Shown one piece after another: positions 9,327-17,979 of a stretch of 64,000 nucleotides of DNA (positions are counted from its first letter, which is position 1; the number at the start of each line of letters is the position of its first letter). The notes under the pieces are model-generated. The model made no database searches. It worked only from the letters and a program-made list of their open reading frames with translations, and was not told the origin of the DNA. Made by a program: the position numbers and the translations under genes. Source of the DNA: CAYFPX01 sp964519895 (lineage in GTDB: Bacteria > Myxococcota_A > UBA796 > CAJQPC01); NCBI GenBank assembly GCA_964519895.1, contig CAZFLE010000027.1, positions 5,224 to 69,223 on the forward strand, written 5' to 3'.

Positions 9327-9386
9327 TGGCTCGTGGGCTGGACCTACTCCTCAACGTCTCCCAGGGGGAGACCTTGAGCCTGGGTG

Positions 9387-10316
9387 CTACAGGGCCTGGG
9401 CAGCCGGCCGATACCAGCTCAGCCCGAAGCCCGCTGCCCAGCCGTCGCTCGGGTTGTTCCGCGCATAGGCCGTGGTCATCGCACTCAGGTGCAGGCGGAA
9501 GCCCTGCTTGATCACCAGGCCGAACTTTGCGCCGACCTTGATCGACGTCATCGACAGGGCCGCGAAGCGGTCCTCGGACGTGGTGGAGCCCTCGCCCCAG
9601 TCCCGCCCGTCCGGGCGGTGCAGACCGTCCACCACCAGCCCGAGCTGGAGCCTCTGGCGCGGCTGCACGGTGAGCTCGGCCACCCCGGCCAGCTCGTGCC
9701 GGGGCACGTCCTGGTCCGCTTCGGGGTCCTGCAGGACCCGATGGCTGTACCGGGCCGCGCCGTAGCCCACCACGAGCAGCGGGCCGACGATGGCCATGCG
9801 CCCCACCGACAGGTGGGCACCCACGTCGTTCTGCCCGTCGCCCATGGACGTGAACTGATCCCGCGCTCCCCGCGTGTGGGCGCCGATGCGCAACACGGGG
9901 CCGACGGTCAGGGTGACCGGAGAGCCCATGATCTCGTCGAGCACCCGAAAGCGGTAGCGCGCGTCGACGGGCATGGCGCCGACCTCGGTGTCGCAGGTCG
10001 TGCCGGTGCAATTCTTGGAGCCCGTGTAGGTGACCTGGGACCACCCGCCGGCCAGCCGGAGCTCCACGGAGCTGCGCTGGGTCACGCCGACCTCGCCGGC
10101 GAACACCGCCGTGTGGGTCAGGACCCGGGTGCTGATGGCCACGTCGTTGCCCGACAGGGAGCCTTGGGCCCCGCTGAAGGTGGTCCACGAAGTCCCGGAG
10201 ACGCCCGAGTAGAGCGCGACATCGCCTCGGCTGAGGACCCAGGGGTCATCGCCAGCCTGCGCGGCAGGGGTCCACATGAGACCTGCCAGGACAGAAAAGA
10301 GTGACAGCGGGCGCAT
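9387..10316 (-). CDS. Secreted outer-membrane beta-barrel-like protein
   Basis: 309 aa from the ATG at 10316. A Sec signal peptide (MRPLSLFSVLAGLM, cleavage likely after AAQA) precedes alternating amphipathic strands typical of an outer-membrane barrel (SSVELRLAGGWSQV, SPVTLTVGPVLRIGA) and ends with a strand finishing in aromatic and hydrophobic residues. Two cysteines (NCTGTTC) could form a loop disulfide. An in-frame ATG 24 nt upstream is possible but would blunt the signal peptide. No family is recognised. It lies 60 bp upstream of cheA on the same strand, so co-transcription is possible but no functional link is shown. Confidence 0.6.
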   Translation of the reverse strand: MRPLSLFSVLAGLMWTPAAQAGDDPWVLSRGDVALYSGVSGTSWTTFSGAQGSLSGNDVAISTRVLTHTAVFAGEVGVTQRSSVELRLAGGWSQVTYTGSKNCTGTTCDTEVGAMPVDARYRFRVLDEIMGSPVTLTVGPVLRIGAHTRGARDQFTSMGDGQNDVGAHLSVGRMAIVGPLLVVGYGAARYSHRVLQDPEADQDVPRHELAGVAELTVQPRQRLQLGLVVDGLHRPDGRDWGEGSTTSEDRFAALSMTSIKVGAKFGLVIKQGFRLHLSAMTTAYARNNPSDGWAAGFGLSWYRPAAQAL

Positions 10317-10441
10317 GGTGCTCTCCGGACCCAGGAACACGGGGTCGCCCCTCTGGTCGGATCAGCCGCCGTCGGCATGAACCCCCCCCGTGGCGGCCCC
10401 CGAGGCCCTGCGTGCTAAAGTCCGCCCTCTCTGGAGGCGAG

Positions 10442-12424
10442 ATGAGCCGCTGGATGCCGCTGGGGCTCCTGCCCCTCCTGGTCGGCTGCGATGGACTCCT
10501 GACCTGGGTCTCCCAAGACGACGTCGACGCCCGCCTGCTGCAGATCGACAACGACGGGGACGGGGTCAGCGCGGCGGCCGGTGACTGCGACGACAGCGAC
10601 TCGTCCTTCTCGCCCGAGCTGCCGGAGAGCTGGTACGACGGCCTGGACCAGGACTGCTCCGGCGACGCCGGCGAGCCGGACTTCGACGCCGACGGCGACC
10701 TGTACTTCCACGCCACGGTCAACGACTGGCTCACCGATCAGGGCCAGGAGACCAAGGGCGACAACGAGCTGGACTGCGACGACGCCGACGCGACGATCAA
10801 CCCCAACGCCGACGACGCCTGGTACGACGGCATCGACAGCAACTGCCAGGGCGACGACGACTACGACCAGGACGGCGACGGCTTCCAGGCCCTGGGCGAG
10901 ATCGACGGCGGCGACGACTGCGACGACACAGACGGCGACAGCTGGCCCGGGGCCACGGACACCTGGTACGACGGCGTCGACTCCGACTGCGACGGCGCCG
11001 ACGACTACGACCAGGACGGCGACGGGCACCCCCACGAGTCGGTCAACAGCGACCCCGACACCGGGCTGCACGTACCCGAAGAAGACCTGGACTGCAACGA
11101 CGAGGCAGTGGGCATCAACCCCTCAGCCGACGAGGTCTGGTACGACGGGGTCGACCAGGACTGCGACGGCGCCGACGACTACGACCAGGACGGCGACGGG
11201 TCCCAATTCGGCTTGGGCCTGGAGGTCGAGGACTGCGACGACGAGAACCCCGCGTCGGCGCCCGGCAACATCGAGGTGATCACCGACGGGGTGGACCGGG
11301 ACTGCGACGGCGACGCCAGCACCTTTGCCGGCACGACCATCGGCGTGAGCTGGGAGAACCCGCGCTCACCGGTCTGGGCCGAGAACACGGACCGGGTCTA
11401 CCTGAGCCTGATCGTGGACGCCGTGGACTTTGCCGGCACCGCCAAGTACGACACCTCGATCGCGCCTTACTGGGACGCCGCCGACCCCACCACCGGCGTG
11501 CAACAGGCCGTGCACTGGTTCACCGCCGCGGACATGCCCGACAACAGCTACACCGTCACCCGGGGCCAGGCCTTTTCGGTGGACGACACCTACATCTACG
11601 GGGTCATCGGGCTGCTCACGGGGGGCACCACCCGCTCCATGCGGCTGACCCGCTTCGACCCGGCCACCACCCAGCGCAAGATCGCCCAGGACTCCATCAA
11701 CGCACCCGAGGACTACGACTCGGTGGCGATGGTCCTGGACGACAACGACACCTTCCACGTGCTGGGCTGCGACGCCACCAACGGGCTGCACTACCTGGTG
11801 GCGACCAAGGACAGCCTGAACTCGTCGACCACGGAATCCGACGGCCAGATCGCAGGCTCCTTCACCGCCTGTGACGCCGTGATCCGGGACGGCTCGGCCC
11901 CAGGGGAAGACACCGGAGACACCGGGCCAGACAGCGACCAGTACGTGCACCTGGAGTGGCACGACGAGGCCGCCAGCGCCCTGGTGATCAACACCTATGA
12001 CAGCGCCGAGCTGAACCCCGACCCGGTCGAGCTCTCCAGCGACCCGACCAGCCAGCCCTCGGACATCGACCTGTTGGTGATCGACGACGCCGTGGTCGAG
12101 GCCGCGACCCTGCCTGCGGACAGCATCATTCGGGTCAAGCAAGGCGCCAACAGCAAGCAGATCAGCACCACCCCAATCGCGATCAACGCCGACATGGCCT
12201 ACGACAGCGCGTCCGGGCTGATCTTCGTCGGGTGGGTCGACGCCGCCGGCGGTGTGCACGTGGCCTGGGGCACCCCAGCCACCGGCTTCGGCAACCAGAC
12301 GACCCTCACGGTTGACTTCTCGGCCAACGAGATCGCCGTCTGGGTGCCCACTGTCGGCAACCTGCTGATGGTCTCGGCCAGCGACGAGACGAATGTCGCC
12401 GTGGGCGTCGCGTCGCTCAACTAG
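10442..12424 (+). CDS. MopE-like Asp-rich lipoprotein with Ca-binding-type repeats
   Basis: 660 aa. A lipoprotein signal (MPLGLLPLLVGCDG; Cys is the likely lipidated residue) is followed by about six repeats of the form D-x-DGDG...DCDD...WYDGxDxDCDG (residues about 35-300), the putative metal-binding motif common in myxobacterial surface proteins. The remaining half (about 300-660) looks like a beta-propeller or sandwich with no named family; an acidic stretch GEDTGDTGPDSD interrupts it. Start chosen at the ATG after a GGAGG-like box (TGGAGGCGAG); an upstream ATG at 10301 would add a Pro/Arg-rich stretch unlike a signal peptide. Probably surface-exposed. Confidence 0.8.
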   Translation: MSRWMPLGLLPLLVGCDGLLTWVSQDDVDARLLQIDNDGDGVSAAAGDCDDSDSSFSPELPESWYDGLDQDCSGDAGEPDFDADGDLYFHATVNDWLTDQGQETKGDNELDCDDADATINPNADDAWYDGIDSNCQGDDDYDQDGDGFQALGEIDGGDDCDDTDGDSWPGATDTWYDGVDSDCDGADDYDQDGDGHPHESVNSDPDTGLHVPEEDLDCNDEAVGINPSADEVWYDGVDQDCDGADDYDQDGDGSQFGLGLEVEDCDDENPASAPGNIEVITDGVDRDCDGDASTFAGTTIGVSWENPRSPVWAENTDRVYLSLIVDAVDFAGTAKYDTSIAPYWDAADPTTGVQQAVHWFTAADMPDNSYTVTRGQAFSVDDTYIYGVIGLLTGGTTRSMRLTRFDPATTQRKIAQDSINAPEDYDSVAMVLDDNDTFHVLGCDATNGLHYLVATKDSLNSSTTESDGQIAGSFTACDAVIRDGSAPGEDTGDTGPDSDQYVHLEWHDEAASALVINTYDSAELNPDPVELSSDPTSQPSDIDLLVIDDAVVEAATLPADSIIRVKQGANSKQISTTPIAINADMAYDSASGLIFVGWVDAAGGVHVAWGTPATGFGNQTTLTVDFSANEIAVWVPTVGNLLMVSASDETNVAVGVASLN

Positions 12425-12426
12425 AT

Positions 12427-13365
12427 CTGGAACCTCTGGACACAGCCTGGGTCCGTCGCTGCACTGGCGCCCGGACGGTCGGTCGGCCTCGGCGCCTCCA
12501 GTCCCTGTGGGGCGGCTATGGCGAAGTCCTGTGGCTTCCGCTCACCGGGGCGCAGGTCCCGTCGGTCATCCTGAAGCGGGTCGCCCCCCCGCCCGGCGAC
12601 GGGCTGGGCCACGCCCGCAAGCTGCACTCCTATGCGGTGGAGCAGGCCTGGTACCGGGACTTCAGCGCACGCTGCACCGCGCGCAGCCGGGTGCCGCGCT
12701 GCCTGGGCCTGCAGGACCTGGACGCCCGCTGGTGGTTCCTGCTCGAGGACCTGGACGCCGCCGGGTTTCCCGGTCGCCGCCACGGCCTCTCCGAGAGCGA
12801 GCGCGAGCAGTGCCTGTCCTGGCTGGCCGAATTCCACGCCGCGTGGCTGGGCGTCGCACCGGACGGTCTGTGGCACACCGGGACCTACTGGCACCTGGCC
12901 ACCCGGCCCCAGGAGTGGGCGCGCATGGCCCCGGGCCCCCTCAAGGACGGGGCGGCGGCTCTGGACGCCCGGCTCGAGCGCGCCCGCTACACGACCCTGG
13001 TGCACGGCGACGCCAAGCCGGCCAACTTCTGCTTCGGCACCGCGAGCGTGGCGGCGGTGGACTTCCAGTACGTGGGCCGGGGCGTGGGGGTGCGCGACGT
13101 GGCCTACCTGCTCGGCGCCTTTGGCACCCGGGAGCTCAGCGGGCGCGGCCAGGCCTGGCTGGACCGCTACTTCGTCCTGTTGGGCCAGGCGCTCGTGCGC
13201 CACGGTCACGGCGCCATCGCCGACCCGGTCGAAGCCGAGTGGCGCGGGCTCTACCCGGTGGCGTGGGCGGACTTCGAGCGCTTCATGGCCGGCTGGTCCC
13301 CGGGGGGCAGTCGCGGCCGCTACAGCGAGGCGCTGGTGCGGGAGGCGCTGGCACTGCCCGCCTGA
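12427..13365 (+). CDS. Phosphotransferase of the aminoglycoside/choline/ecdysteroid-kinase-like superfamily; CTG start proposed
   Basis: 312 aa as annotated. The catalytic motifs are VHGDAKPANFCF (HxD-x4-N) and AVDFQYVG (metal-binding Asp). The N-lobe is upstream, with SLWGGYGEV and the Lys of SVILKRV. From the preceding in-frame stop at 12313 to the N-lobe there is no ATG, GTG or TTG; the first GTG (12637) would remove the nucleotide-binding N-lobe. A CTG at 12427 (alternative 12436) is the best candidate, placed 3 nt after the stop of the lipoprotein gene. The family phosphorylates hydroxyl groups of small molecules; the substrate is unknown. Confidence 0.7.
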   Translation: MEPLDTAWVRRCTGARTVGRPRRLQSLWGGYGEVLWLPLTGAQVPSVILKRVAPPPGDGLGHARKLHSYAVEQAWYRDFSARCTARSRVPRCLGLQDLDARWWFLLEDLDAAGFPGRRHGLSESEREQCLSWLAEFHAAWLGVAPDGLWHTGTYWHLATRPQEWARMAPGPLKDGAAALDARLERARYTTLVHGDAKPANFCFGTASVAAVDFQYVGRGVGVRDVAYLLGAFGTRELSGRGQAWLDRYFVLLGQALVRHGHGAIADPVEAEWRGLYPVAWADFERFMAGWSPGGSRGRYSEALVREALALPA

Positions 13366-13375
13366 ACGGACCGGG

Positions 13376-15925
13376 TCAGGGCTCCGCGGGCATCACGTCT
13401 ACCTCGCTCATCACCGGCGGCTCCTCGACCCCACGCACGGTCCAGCGGGTCCAGCTGGTCAGGCCGTCCTGGTCGACGGCCTGGACGCTGATGCGGTTGC
13501 GGCCGGGCTCCAGCGGCACCTGCACGGTCACCGAAGCCGTGCTCCCCACCCCCGATGCATAGGCCACCTTGCGGCGGCCGGCCCAGACCACCACGTGCCG
13601 GACCTGGCCGTCGTCGCTGGCCTGGACGTCCAGGGACAGGACGCCCTCGGGCGCGGCCAAGGGGATCCCAGAGACCTCGACCACCGGCGCGGACAGGGCA
13701 ACGTCCCGCCCGTCCCGGGGAAGGGCCAGCGGCCAGTCCACCAGCTCACCCCAGTCGTCCCCTTCGACGATCAGGCGCAGGGGGATCTCGGCTTCGGTGC
13801 CGGTCAGGAGCAGGCCCAGGGTGGCCTCGCCGGCAACCCCTGGCGCCAGAGGCGGCAGGGTCGCGTCGTAGTGGGTCAGTTCCACGCCGGCGCTCGCGGG
13901 ATGCTCGAAGCGGACCCTCAGGCCCTCCAGCGTGTCTTGGGAGTCCTGGACCACACGAACCCGAGCCCGACGGTCGGACCCGTCGGCTTCGAGGGTCACC
14001 TGGACCGCCAGAGGCGGCCTGCCCTTGCCCGCCAGGCCCAACACGGTGGACTCATAGGACGACGCCAGGTGCGACGCGGTCTTCAGGGTGAGCGAGACGT
14101 CGGCCTCGCGACTGCGTGCCGAGACGGGCACGTCGACGCGGATGTCGTGGGTGACCGTCTGCCCGGGATCGATCCGGCCCAGCGGGATCACCCTGCCATT
14201 CCACACCCGATCGCTGCTGTCGAGCACCACCTGGGTCCGGTACAGGGCCGCGGTGTCCCGGTTGGTGACCGTGGCCCGCAGGCGGGTCGAGTCCCCGGCC
14301 TGGGCGGGCTCGATCAGGTCGACCCTCATGTCGGCCTCTGGGAAGAGCTCGACCCGTGCGGGTGCGTCGGTCCAGTCGAGGCCCCGCAAGCCGTAGGCCT
14401 GGCGCAGCAGGAGCTCTTCTTCGGCCCGGGACTCCACCACCACGGCGGTCGCCGCCGCCATCAGGTCGGCCCGCGAAGGGCCCGCGGTGGTCTCCAGGAT
14501 GCGCACCGCCAGGTCCAATAGCGGGTCCTCCCGTGGCTCGGCGGCAGGCGCGTCTGGCGCCCAGCCATCCTTGCGCTCGACCAGCCACAGGGGCTCCATG
14601 CCGGCGCCTGGGTCGTCGGCCCGCACCCCGTGCTCGCTGAATCGCTGGGAGCCGACCGGCACGTCCGGCGGCAAACCCACGCCCGCGATGGCCAGGTCAT
14701 CGCTCAACAGGTACTCGGCGACCGTCAGCTTCAGGCGGGTATCCGAGCTGATCCGGTAGACCTTTTGCACCGTGCCCTTGCCGTAGCTGCGCTCGCCGAC
14801 CAGGATGCCGCGGTCGAGCTGACGCAGGGCCCCCGCCAGGATCTCGGCCCCGGACGCGGTGTGGTCGTCCTGGAGGACCACCAGCGGCATGGACGGCTCA
14901 CGGCCGTCGTCCACGGCCTGGATCCGGGAGACCAGCCCCTTGACAGGACCTCCGCCCCGACCGACCGTGCGGACCAGCTCGCCCTCGTCCACAAACTGGT
15001 CTGCAGAGCGGGCCGACTGGATCATCGAGCCGCCGGTGTTGTGCCGCAGGTCGATCACCAGTCCCACGTCCAGGCTGCCTTCGGCCTCGAGTTCCGCCAG
15101 GGCGATGCGCAGGTTCTCGACGGTCTTCTCTGAGAAGTGGTCGATGCGCACGTAGGCCTGGCCGGTGTCCAGGGTCCGCCACGTGATGTTGGGGATGCGG
15201 ATCTCGTCCCGGATGAAGACCTGGCTGAATTCCCGATCCTCGCCGTCCAGCACCCGGGACAGCCGCAGGGTCACGGGGGTGTCCTTGGGGCCCGTGATGC
15301 GGTCCACTGCCGTGCGCACCGACATGCCCAAGGTGCTCACGTCGTCGATCCGCATGACGGCGTCGCCGACCTGGAGCCCGCCCTGGGACGCCGGCGTGTC
15401 TGGGTACACCTCGCTGATCTGGATCTGGTGATCCCGGGTCGTGATCTTACACCCGAGTCCGTAGAGCGTGCCCTTGAGGCGCTTGTCGAAGCTCTTGAGT
15501 CGATCGCCATACAACAGCCGGCTGTGCCGGTCCAAGCCGTCGGTGACCCCCTTGAGCAGGATGGTGGAGAGCTCGGCGTCGAGATCCAGCGGCTGCCTGG
15601 CCCCGACCACCAGGGCGTCGACCTGGCGCAGGGCCGACGCCAGGTCCTCCCAGCTCGTGGACTCGACCCGTCCCAGCTCGCCCAGCTCGCCATGCCGCAG
15701 GACCACCCCTTCGGGGGTCGTGTCGACCATCAGCCAGGCCACGTCTTCCTCGAGCTCCCGGGTGGCCGCCAGCAGCAGCGACGCCGGCTCGACGTCGTCG
15801 CGCCACAGGTACAGGCTGTCGATGCGATCGACGGCCTTGTCGTAGGGATCGTCCTGGGCTGCCGCCACGAGGGGAACCCCCCACAGGGCAAAGCACAGCA
15901 GCGAGCGCAGGACGGTCACGTTCAT
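13376..15925 (-). CDS. S41 (C-terminal processing) peptidase with PDZ domain and beta-rich C-terminal extension
   Basis: 849 aa with a Sec signal peptide ending near AAAQ. Residues about 165-260 hold a PDZ domain (QISEVYPDTPASQGGLQVGDAVMRI cut here as PASQGGLQVGD). The protease domain follows with the Ser of DHTASGAEILAG and the Lys of SYGKGTVQKV, the Ser-Lys dyad of the CtpA/Tsp family, and LVIDLRHNTGGS. The last 350 residues are beta-sandwich-like and not part of the standard family (usual length 400-550 aa). Expected to act in the periplasm or outside, cleaving near C-termini. Convergent with the kinase gene, 10 bp apart. Confidence 0.9.
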   Translation of the reverse strand: MNVTVLRSLLCFALWGVPLVAAAQDDPYDKAVDRIDSLYLWRDDVEPASLLLAATRELEEDVAWLMVDTTPEGVVLRHGELGELGRVESTSWEDLASALRQVDALVVGARQPLDLDAELSTILLKGVTDGLDRHSRLLYGDRLKSFDKRLKGTLYGLGCKITTRDHQIQISEVYPDTPASQGGLQVGDAVMRIDDVSTLGMSVRTAVDRITGPKDTPVTLRLSRVLDGEDREFSQVFIRDEIRIPNITWRTLDTGQAYVRIDHFSEKTVENLRIALAELEAEGSLDVGLVIDLRHNTGGSMIQSARSADQFVDEGELVRTVGRGGGPVKGLVSRIQAVDDGREPSMPLVVLQDDHTASGAEILAGALRQLDRGILVGERSYGKGTVQKVYRISSDTRLKLTVAEYLLSDDLAIAGVGLPPDVPVGSQRFSEHGVRADDPGAGMEPLWLVERKDGWAPDAPAAEPREDPLLDLAVRILETTAGPSRADLMAAATAVVVESRAEEELLLRQAYGLRGLDWTDAPARVELFPEADMRVDLIEPAQAGDSTRLRATVTNRDTAALYRTQVVLDSSDRVWNGRVIPLGRIDPGQTVTHDIRVDVPVSARSREADVSLTLKTASHLASSYESTVLGLAGKGRPPLAVQVTLEADGSDRRARVRVVQDSQDTLEGLRVRFEHPASAGVELTHYDATLPPLAPGVAGEATLGLLLTGTEAEIPLRLIVEGDDWGELVDWPLALPRDGRDVALSAPVVEVSGIPLAAPEGVLSLDVQASDDGQVRHVVVWAGRRKVAYASGVGSTASVTVQVPLEPGRNRISVQAVDQDGLTSWTRWTVRGVEEPPVMSEVDVMPAEP

Positions 15926-16054
15926 GGAGTTCGCCTACGATAGCCCTGGCTTGAGGGAATGCGTGGGCTCAACCCCCGGCCCCCTTCCACCCCGTCCCAG
16001 CTGACGGGCGGAGGAGCGGTCTCCGGGCTAGGATCCCGGCCCCCGGAGGACCCC

Positions 16055-16807
16055 ATCGATCCCAAGCGCCTGAGGACCCTGCTCGCGGCGCTCCAGGCCG
16101 GCCAGGTCGAGCTCGAAGTCGCCGTCGCCACCCTCACGTCGGCCGAGGACGCCGCGGTGGGCGTGACCCTCGACACCGCTCGGGCACTTCGGACCGGCCT
16201 GCCCGAAGTGATCTACGGCGAAGGCAAGACCGCCGCACAGATCGCAGGAATCATCGCCGGCCTCGGCCGGGCCGACCAGTCCGTGCTGGTGACCCGACTC
16301 GACCCAGACAAGGCCGCGGCGGTGCTGGTCGAGCACCCCAGCGCGACCTACCACCCCCGCGCCCGGGTGCTGGTCCAGCGCTCTGAGCCGGCCCCGGACA
16401 CCGCCCAGGGCGAGATCCTGGTGGTGTGCGCGGGCACTTCAGACCTGCCCGTGGCCGACGAGGCCGCGCTGGTGGCCGAACACTTCGGCAACCGGGTGCA
16501 AAGGCTCACCGACGTGGGCGTCGCCGGCATCCACCGGGTCCTTCGCCACGTCGACGCCCTCCGGAGCGCCCATGTGATCATCGTCGTGGCAGGCATGGAG
16601 GGGGCCCTGGCGAGCGTGGTCGCGGGCCTGACCGACCGACCGGTGATCGCAGTGCCCACGTCGGTGGGGTACGGCGCGGCCTTTGGGGGGGTCGCCGCGC
16701 TGCTGGGCATGCTGAACAGCTGTGCACCCGGCGTCAGCGTGGTCAACATCGACAACGGCTTCGGTGCCGCCTACCAAGCCACGCTCATCAACAGGCTCGC
16801 GCCTTGA
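16055..16807 (+). CDS. larB: LarB, pyridinium-3,5-biscarboxylic acid mononucleotide synthase; possible AUC start
   Basis: 250 aa from 16055. PurE/AIR-carboxylase-like fold: PEVIYGEGKT, VCAGTSDLPVADEA, GIHRVLRH, VVAGMEGALASVV and PTSVGYGAAFGG are family hallmarks. LarB carboxylates and hydrolyses NaAD in the first step of nickel-pincer nucleotide synthesis. The only ordinary in-frame start is an ATG at 15959, adding 32 low-complexity residues unlike the family. At 16055 an ATC follows a strong GGAGGACCCC leader, almost the same leader used with ATG at 532, and gives the normal family length (about 245-250 aa). I therefore favour AUC but cannot exclude 15959. larC overlaps its stop. Confidence 0.85.
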   Translation: MDPKRLRTLLAALQAGQVELEVAVATLTSAEDAAVGVTLDTARALRTGLPEVIYGEGKTAAQIAGIIAGLGRADQSVLVTRLDPDKAAAVLVEHPSATYHPRARVLVQRSEPAPDTAQGEILVVCAGTSDLPVADEAALVAEHFGNRVQRLTDVGVAGIHRVLRHVDALRSAHVIIVVAGMEGALASVVAGLTDRPVIAVPTSVGYGAAFGGVAALLGMLNSCAPGVSVVNIDNGFGAAYQATLINRLAP

Positions 16808-17979
16808 CGACCCTCTGGCTGGATGCGTCGGCCGGCGCTGCTGGCGACATGATCTGCGGCGCCCTGCTCGACGCGGGAGCCGACCCTGTCGCCCTCGAAG
16901 GCAACCTCCGCACCTTGGCGTTGGGGCCGTGGTCCCTCGGCTTGGAGCGGGTCCGCCGAGGCGCCCTCGACGCTCTGCACTTCAAGGTCGTCGACGACGC
17001 GCCCCCGGACCACGACCACCACCACACCGCCTGGTCGACCATCCGCGGCATGCTCGAACAGGCGCCCCTGCCCCCTGGTGCCCGGGACAAGGCCCTGCGG
17101 GTCTTCAGCAGGCTGGCCGCGGCAGAGGCCCGGGTTCACGGGATCCCGGTCGACCAGGTCGCCTTCCACGAGGTCGGGGCCCTGGACTCGATCGTCGACG
17201 TGGTCGGCGCTTGTCTGCTCCTGGAGCAGCTCGGGGTGACGCGCATCATCGCCACACCGCTGCCCCTGGGCGGTGGCACGGTCCAGACCGCCCACGGTCC
17301 ACTCCCGATCCCGGTCCCTGCGGTGGTGTCGCTCCTCCAGGGCTGGCCTGCCGTCCAGGACGGCCGCACCGGCGAGCTGGTGACCCCCACCGGTGCGGCC
17401 CTGATCACCACACTGGCAGAGCCTGGCCCGATGCCGACCATGATCCCCACGGCAAGCGGCCTGGGCGCAGGCACCCGCAACCCCTCGGACCGCGCCAACG
17501 TCGTGCGTGCGGTGCTGGGCACGCCCCTCGATGCCCCGGACGCCGACGCCGTCCACGTCCTGGAGACCCAGGTCGACGACATGCCCGGGGAGTGGCTGCC
17601 CGCCTGGCTCGACGCCCTGTTCGCCGCGGGCGCTCTGGACGCCTGGGCCACCCCGGTGCTCATGAAGAAGGGCCGCCCGGGGCTGCTGCTCAGCGCACTG
17701 GCCAAGCCCGACGGCGTGGACGCCGTGACCCAGGCGCTCCTGCTGCACGGCACCACCTTCGGCGTGCGTCTGCGGACCACCACCCGTCGAGTCCTCGACC
17801 GTCGGTGGGACACCGTGCACACCGACTATGGGAGCATCCGGGTGAAGCTCGGACTCTGGCGAGGAGACGTGGTGCAGGTGGCCCCGGAGCACGAAGACGT
17901 CGCAGCGGCCGCCCACGCCGCCCAGGTGCCTCTCCAGGTGGTCCACAGGGCCGCACTCTGCGCCTGGGAGGACCGCTGA
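16804..17979 (+). CDS. larC: LarC, nickel-insertion enzyme of nickel-pincer cofactor synthesis
   Basis: 391 aa from a TTG overlapping the larB stop (TTGA). The start WLDASAGAAGDMICGALLDAG, split here as DASAGAAGDM, is the family's N-terminal signature; a His-rich segment DHDHHH (residues about 62-67) and FHEVGALDSIVDVVGA also fit. LarC is a CTP-dependent cyclometallase inserting nickel into the pincer nucleotide made by LarB and LarE. In some species the gene needs a programmed frameshift (larC1/larC2); here it is one frame. larE is not in the window. A lactate-racemase-type (LarA) client is also absent. Confidence 0.9.
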   Translation: MTTLWLDASAGAAGDMICGALLDAGADPVALEGNLRTLALGPWSLGLERVRRGALDALHFKVVDDAPPDHDHHHTAWSTIRGMLEQAPLPPGARDKALRVFSRLAAAEARVHGIPVDQVAFHEVGALDSIVDVVGACLLLEQLGVTRIIATPLPLGGGTVQTAHGPLPIPVPAVVSLLQGWPAVQDGRTGELVTPTGAALITTLAEPGPMPTMIPTASGLGAGTRNPSDRANVVRAVLGTPLDAPDADAVHVLETQVDDMPGEWLPAWLDALFAAGALDAWATPVLMKKGRPGLLLSALAKPDGVDAVTQALLLHGTTFGVRLRTTTRRVLDRRWDTVHTDYGSIRVKLGLWRGDVVQVAPEHEDVAAAAHAAQVPLQVVHRAALCAWEDR

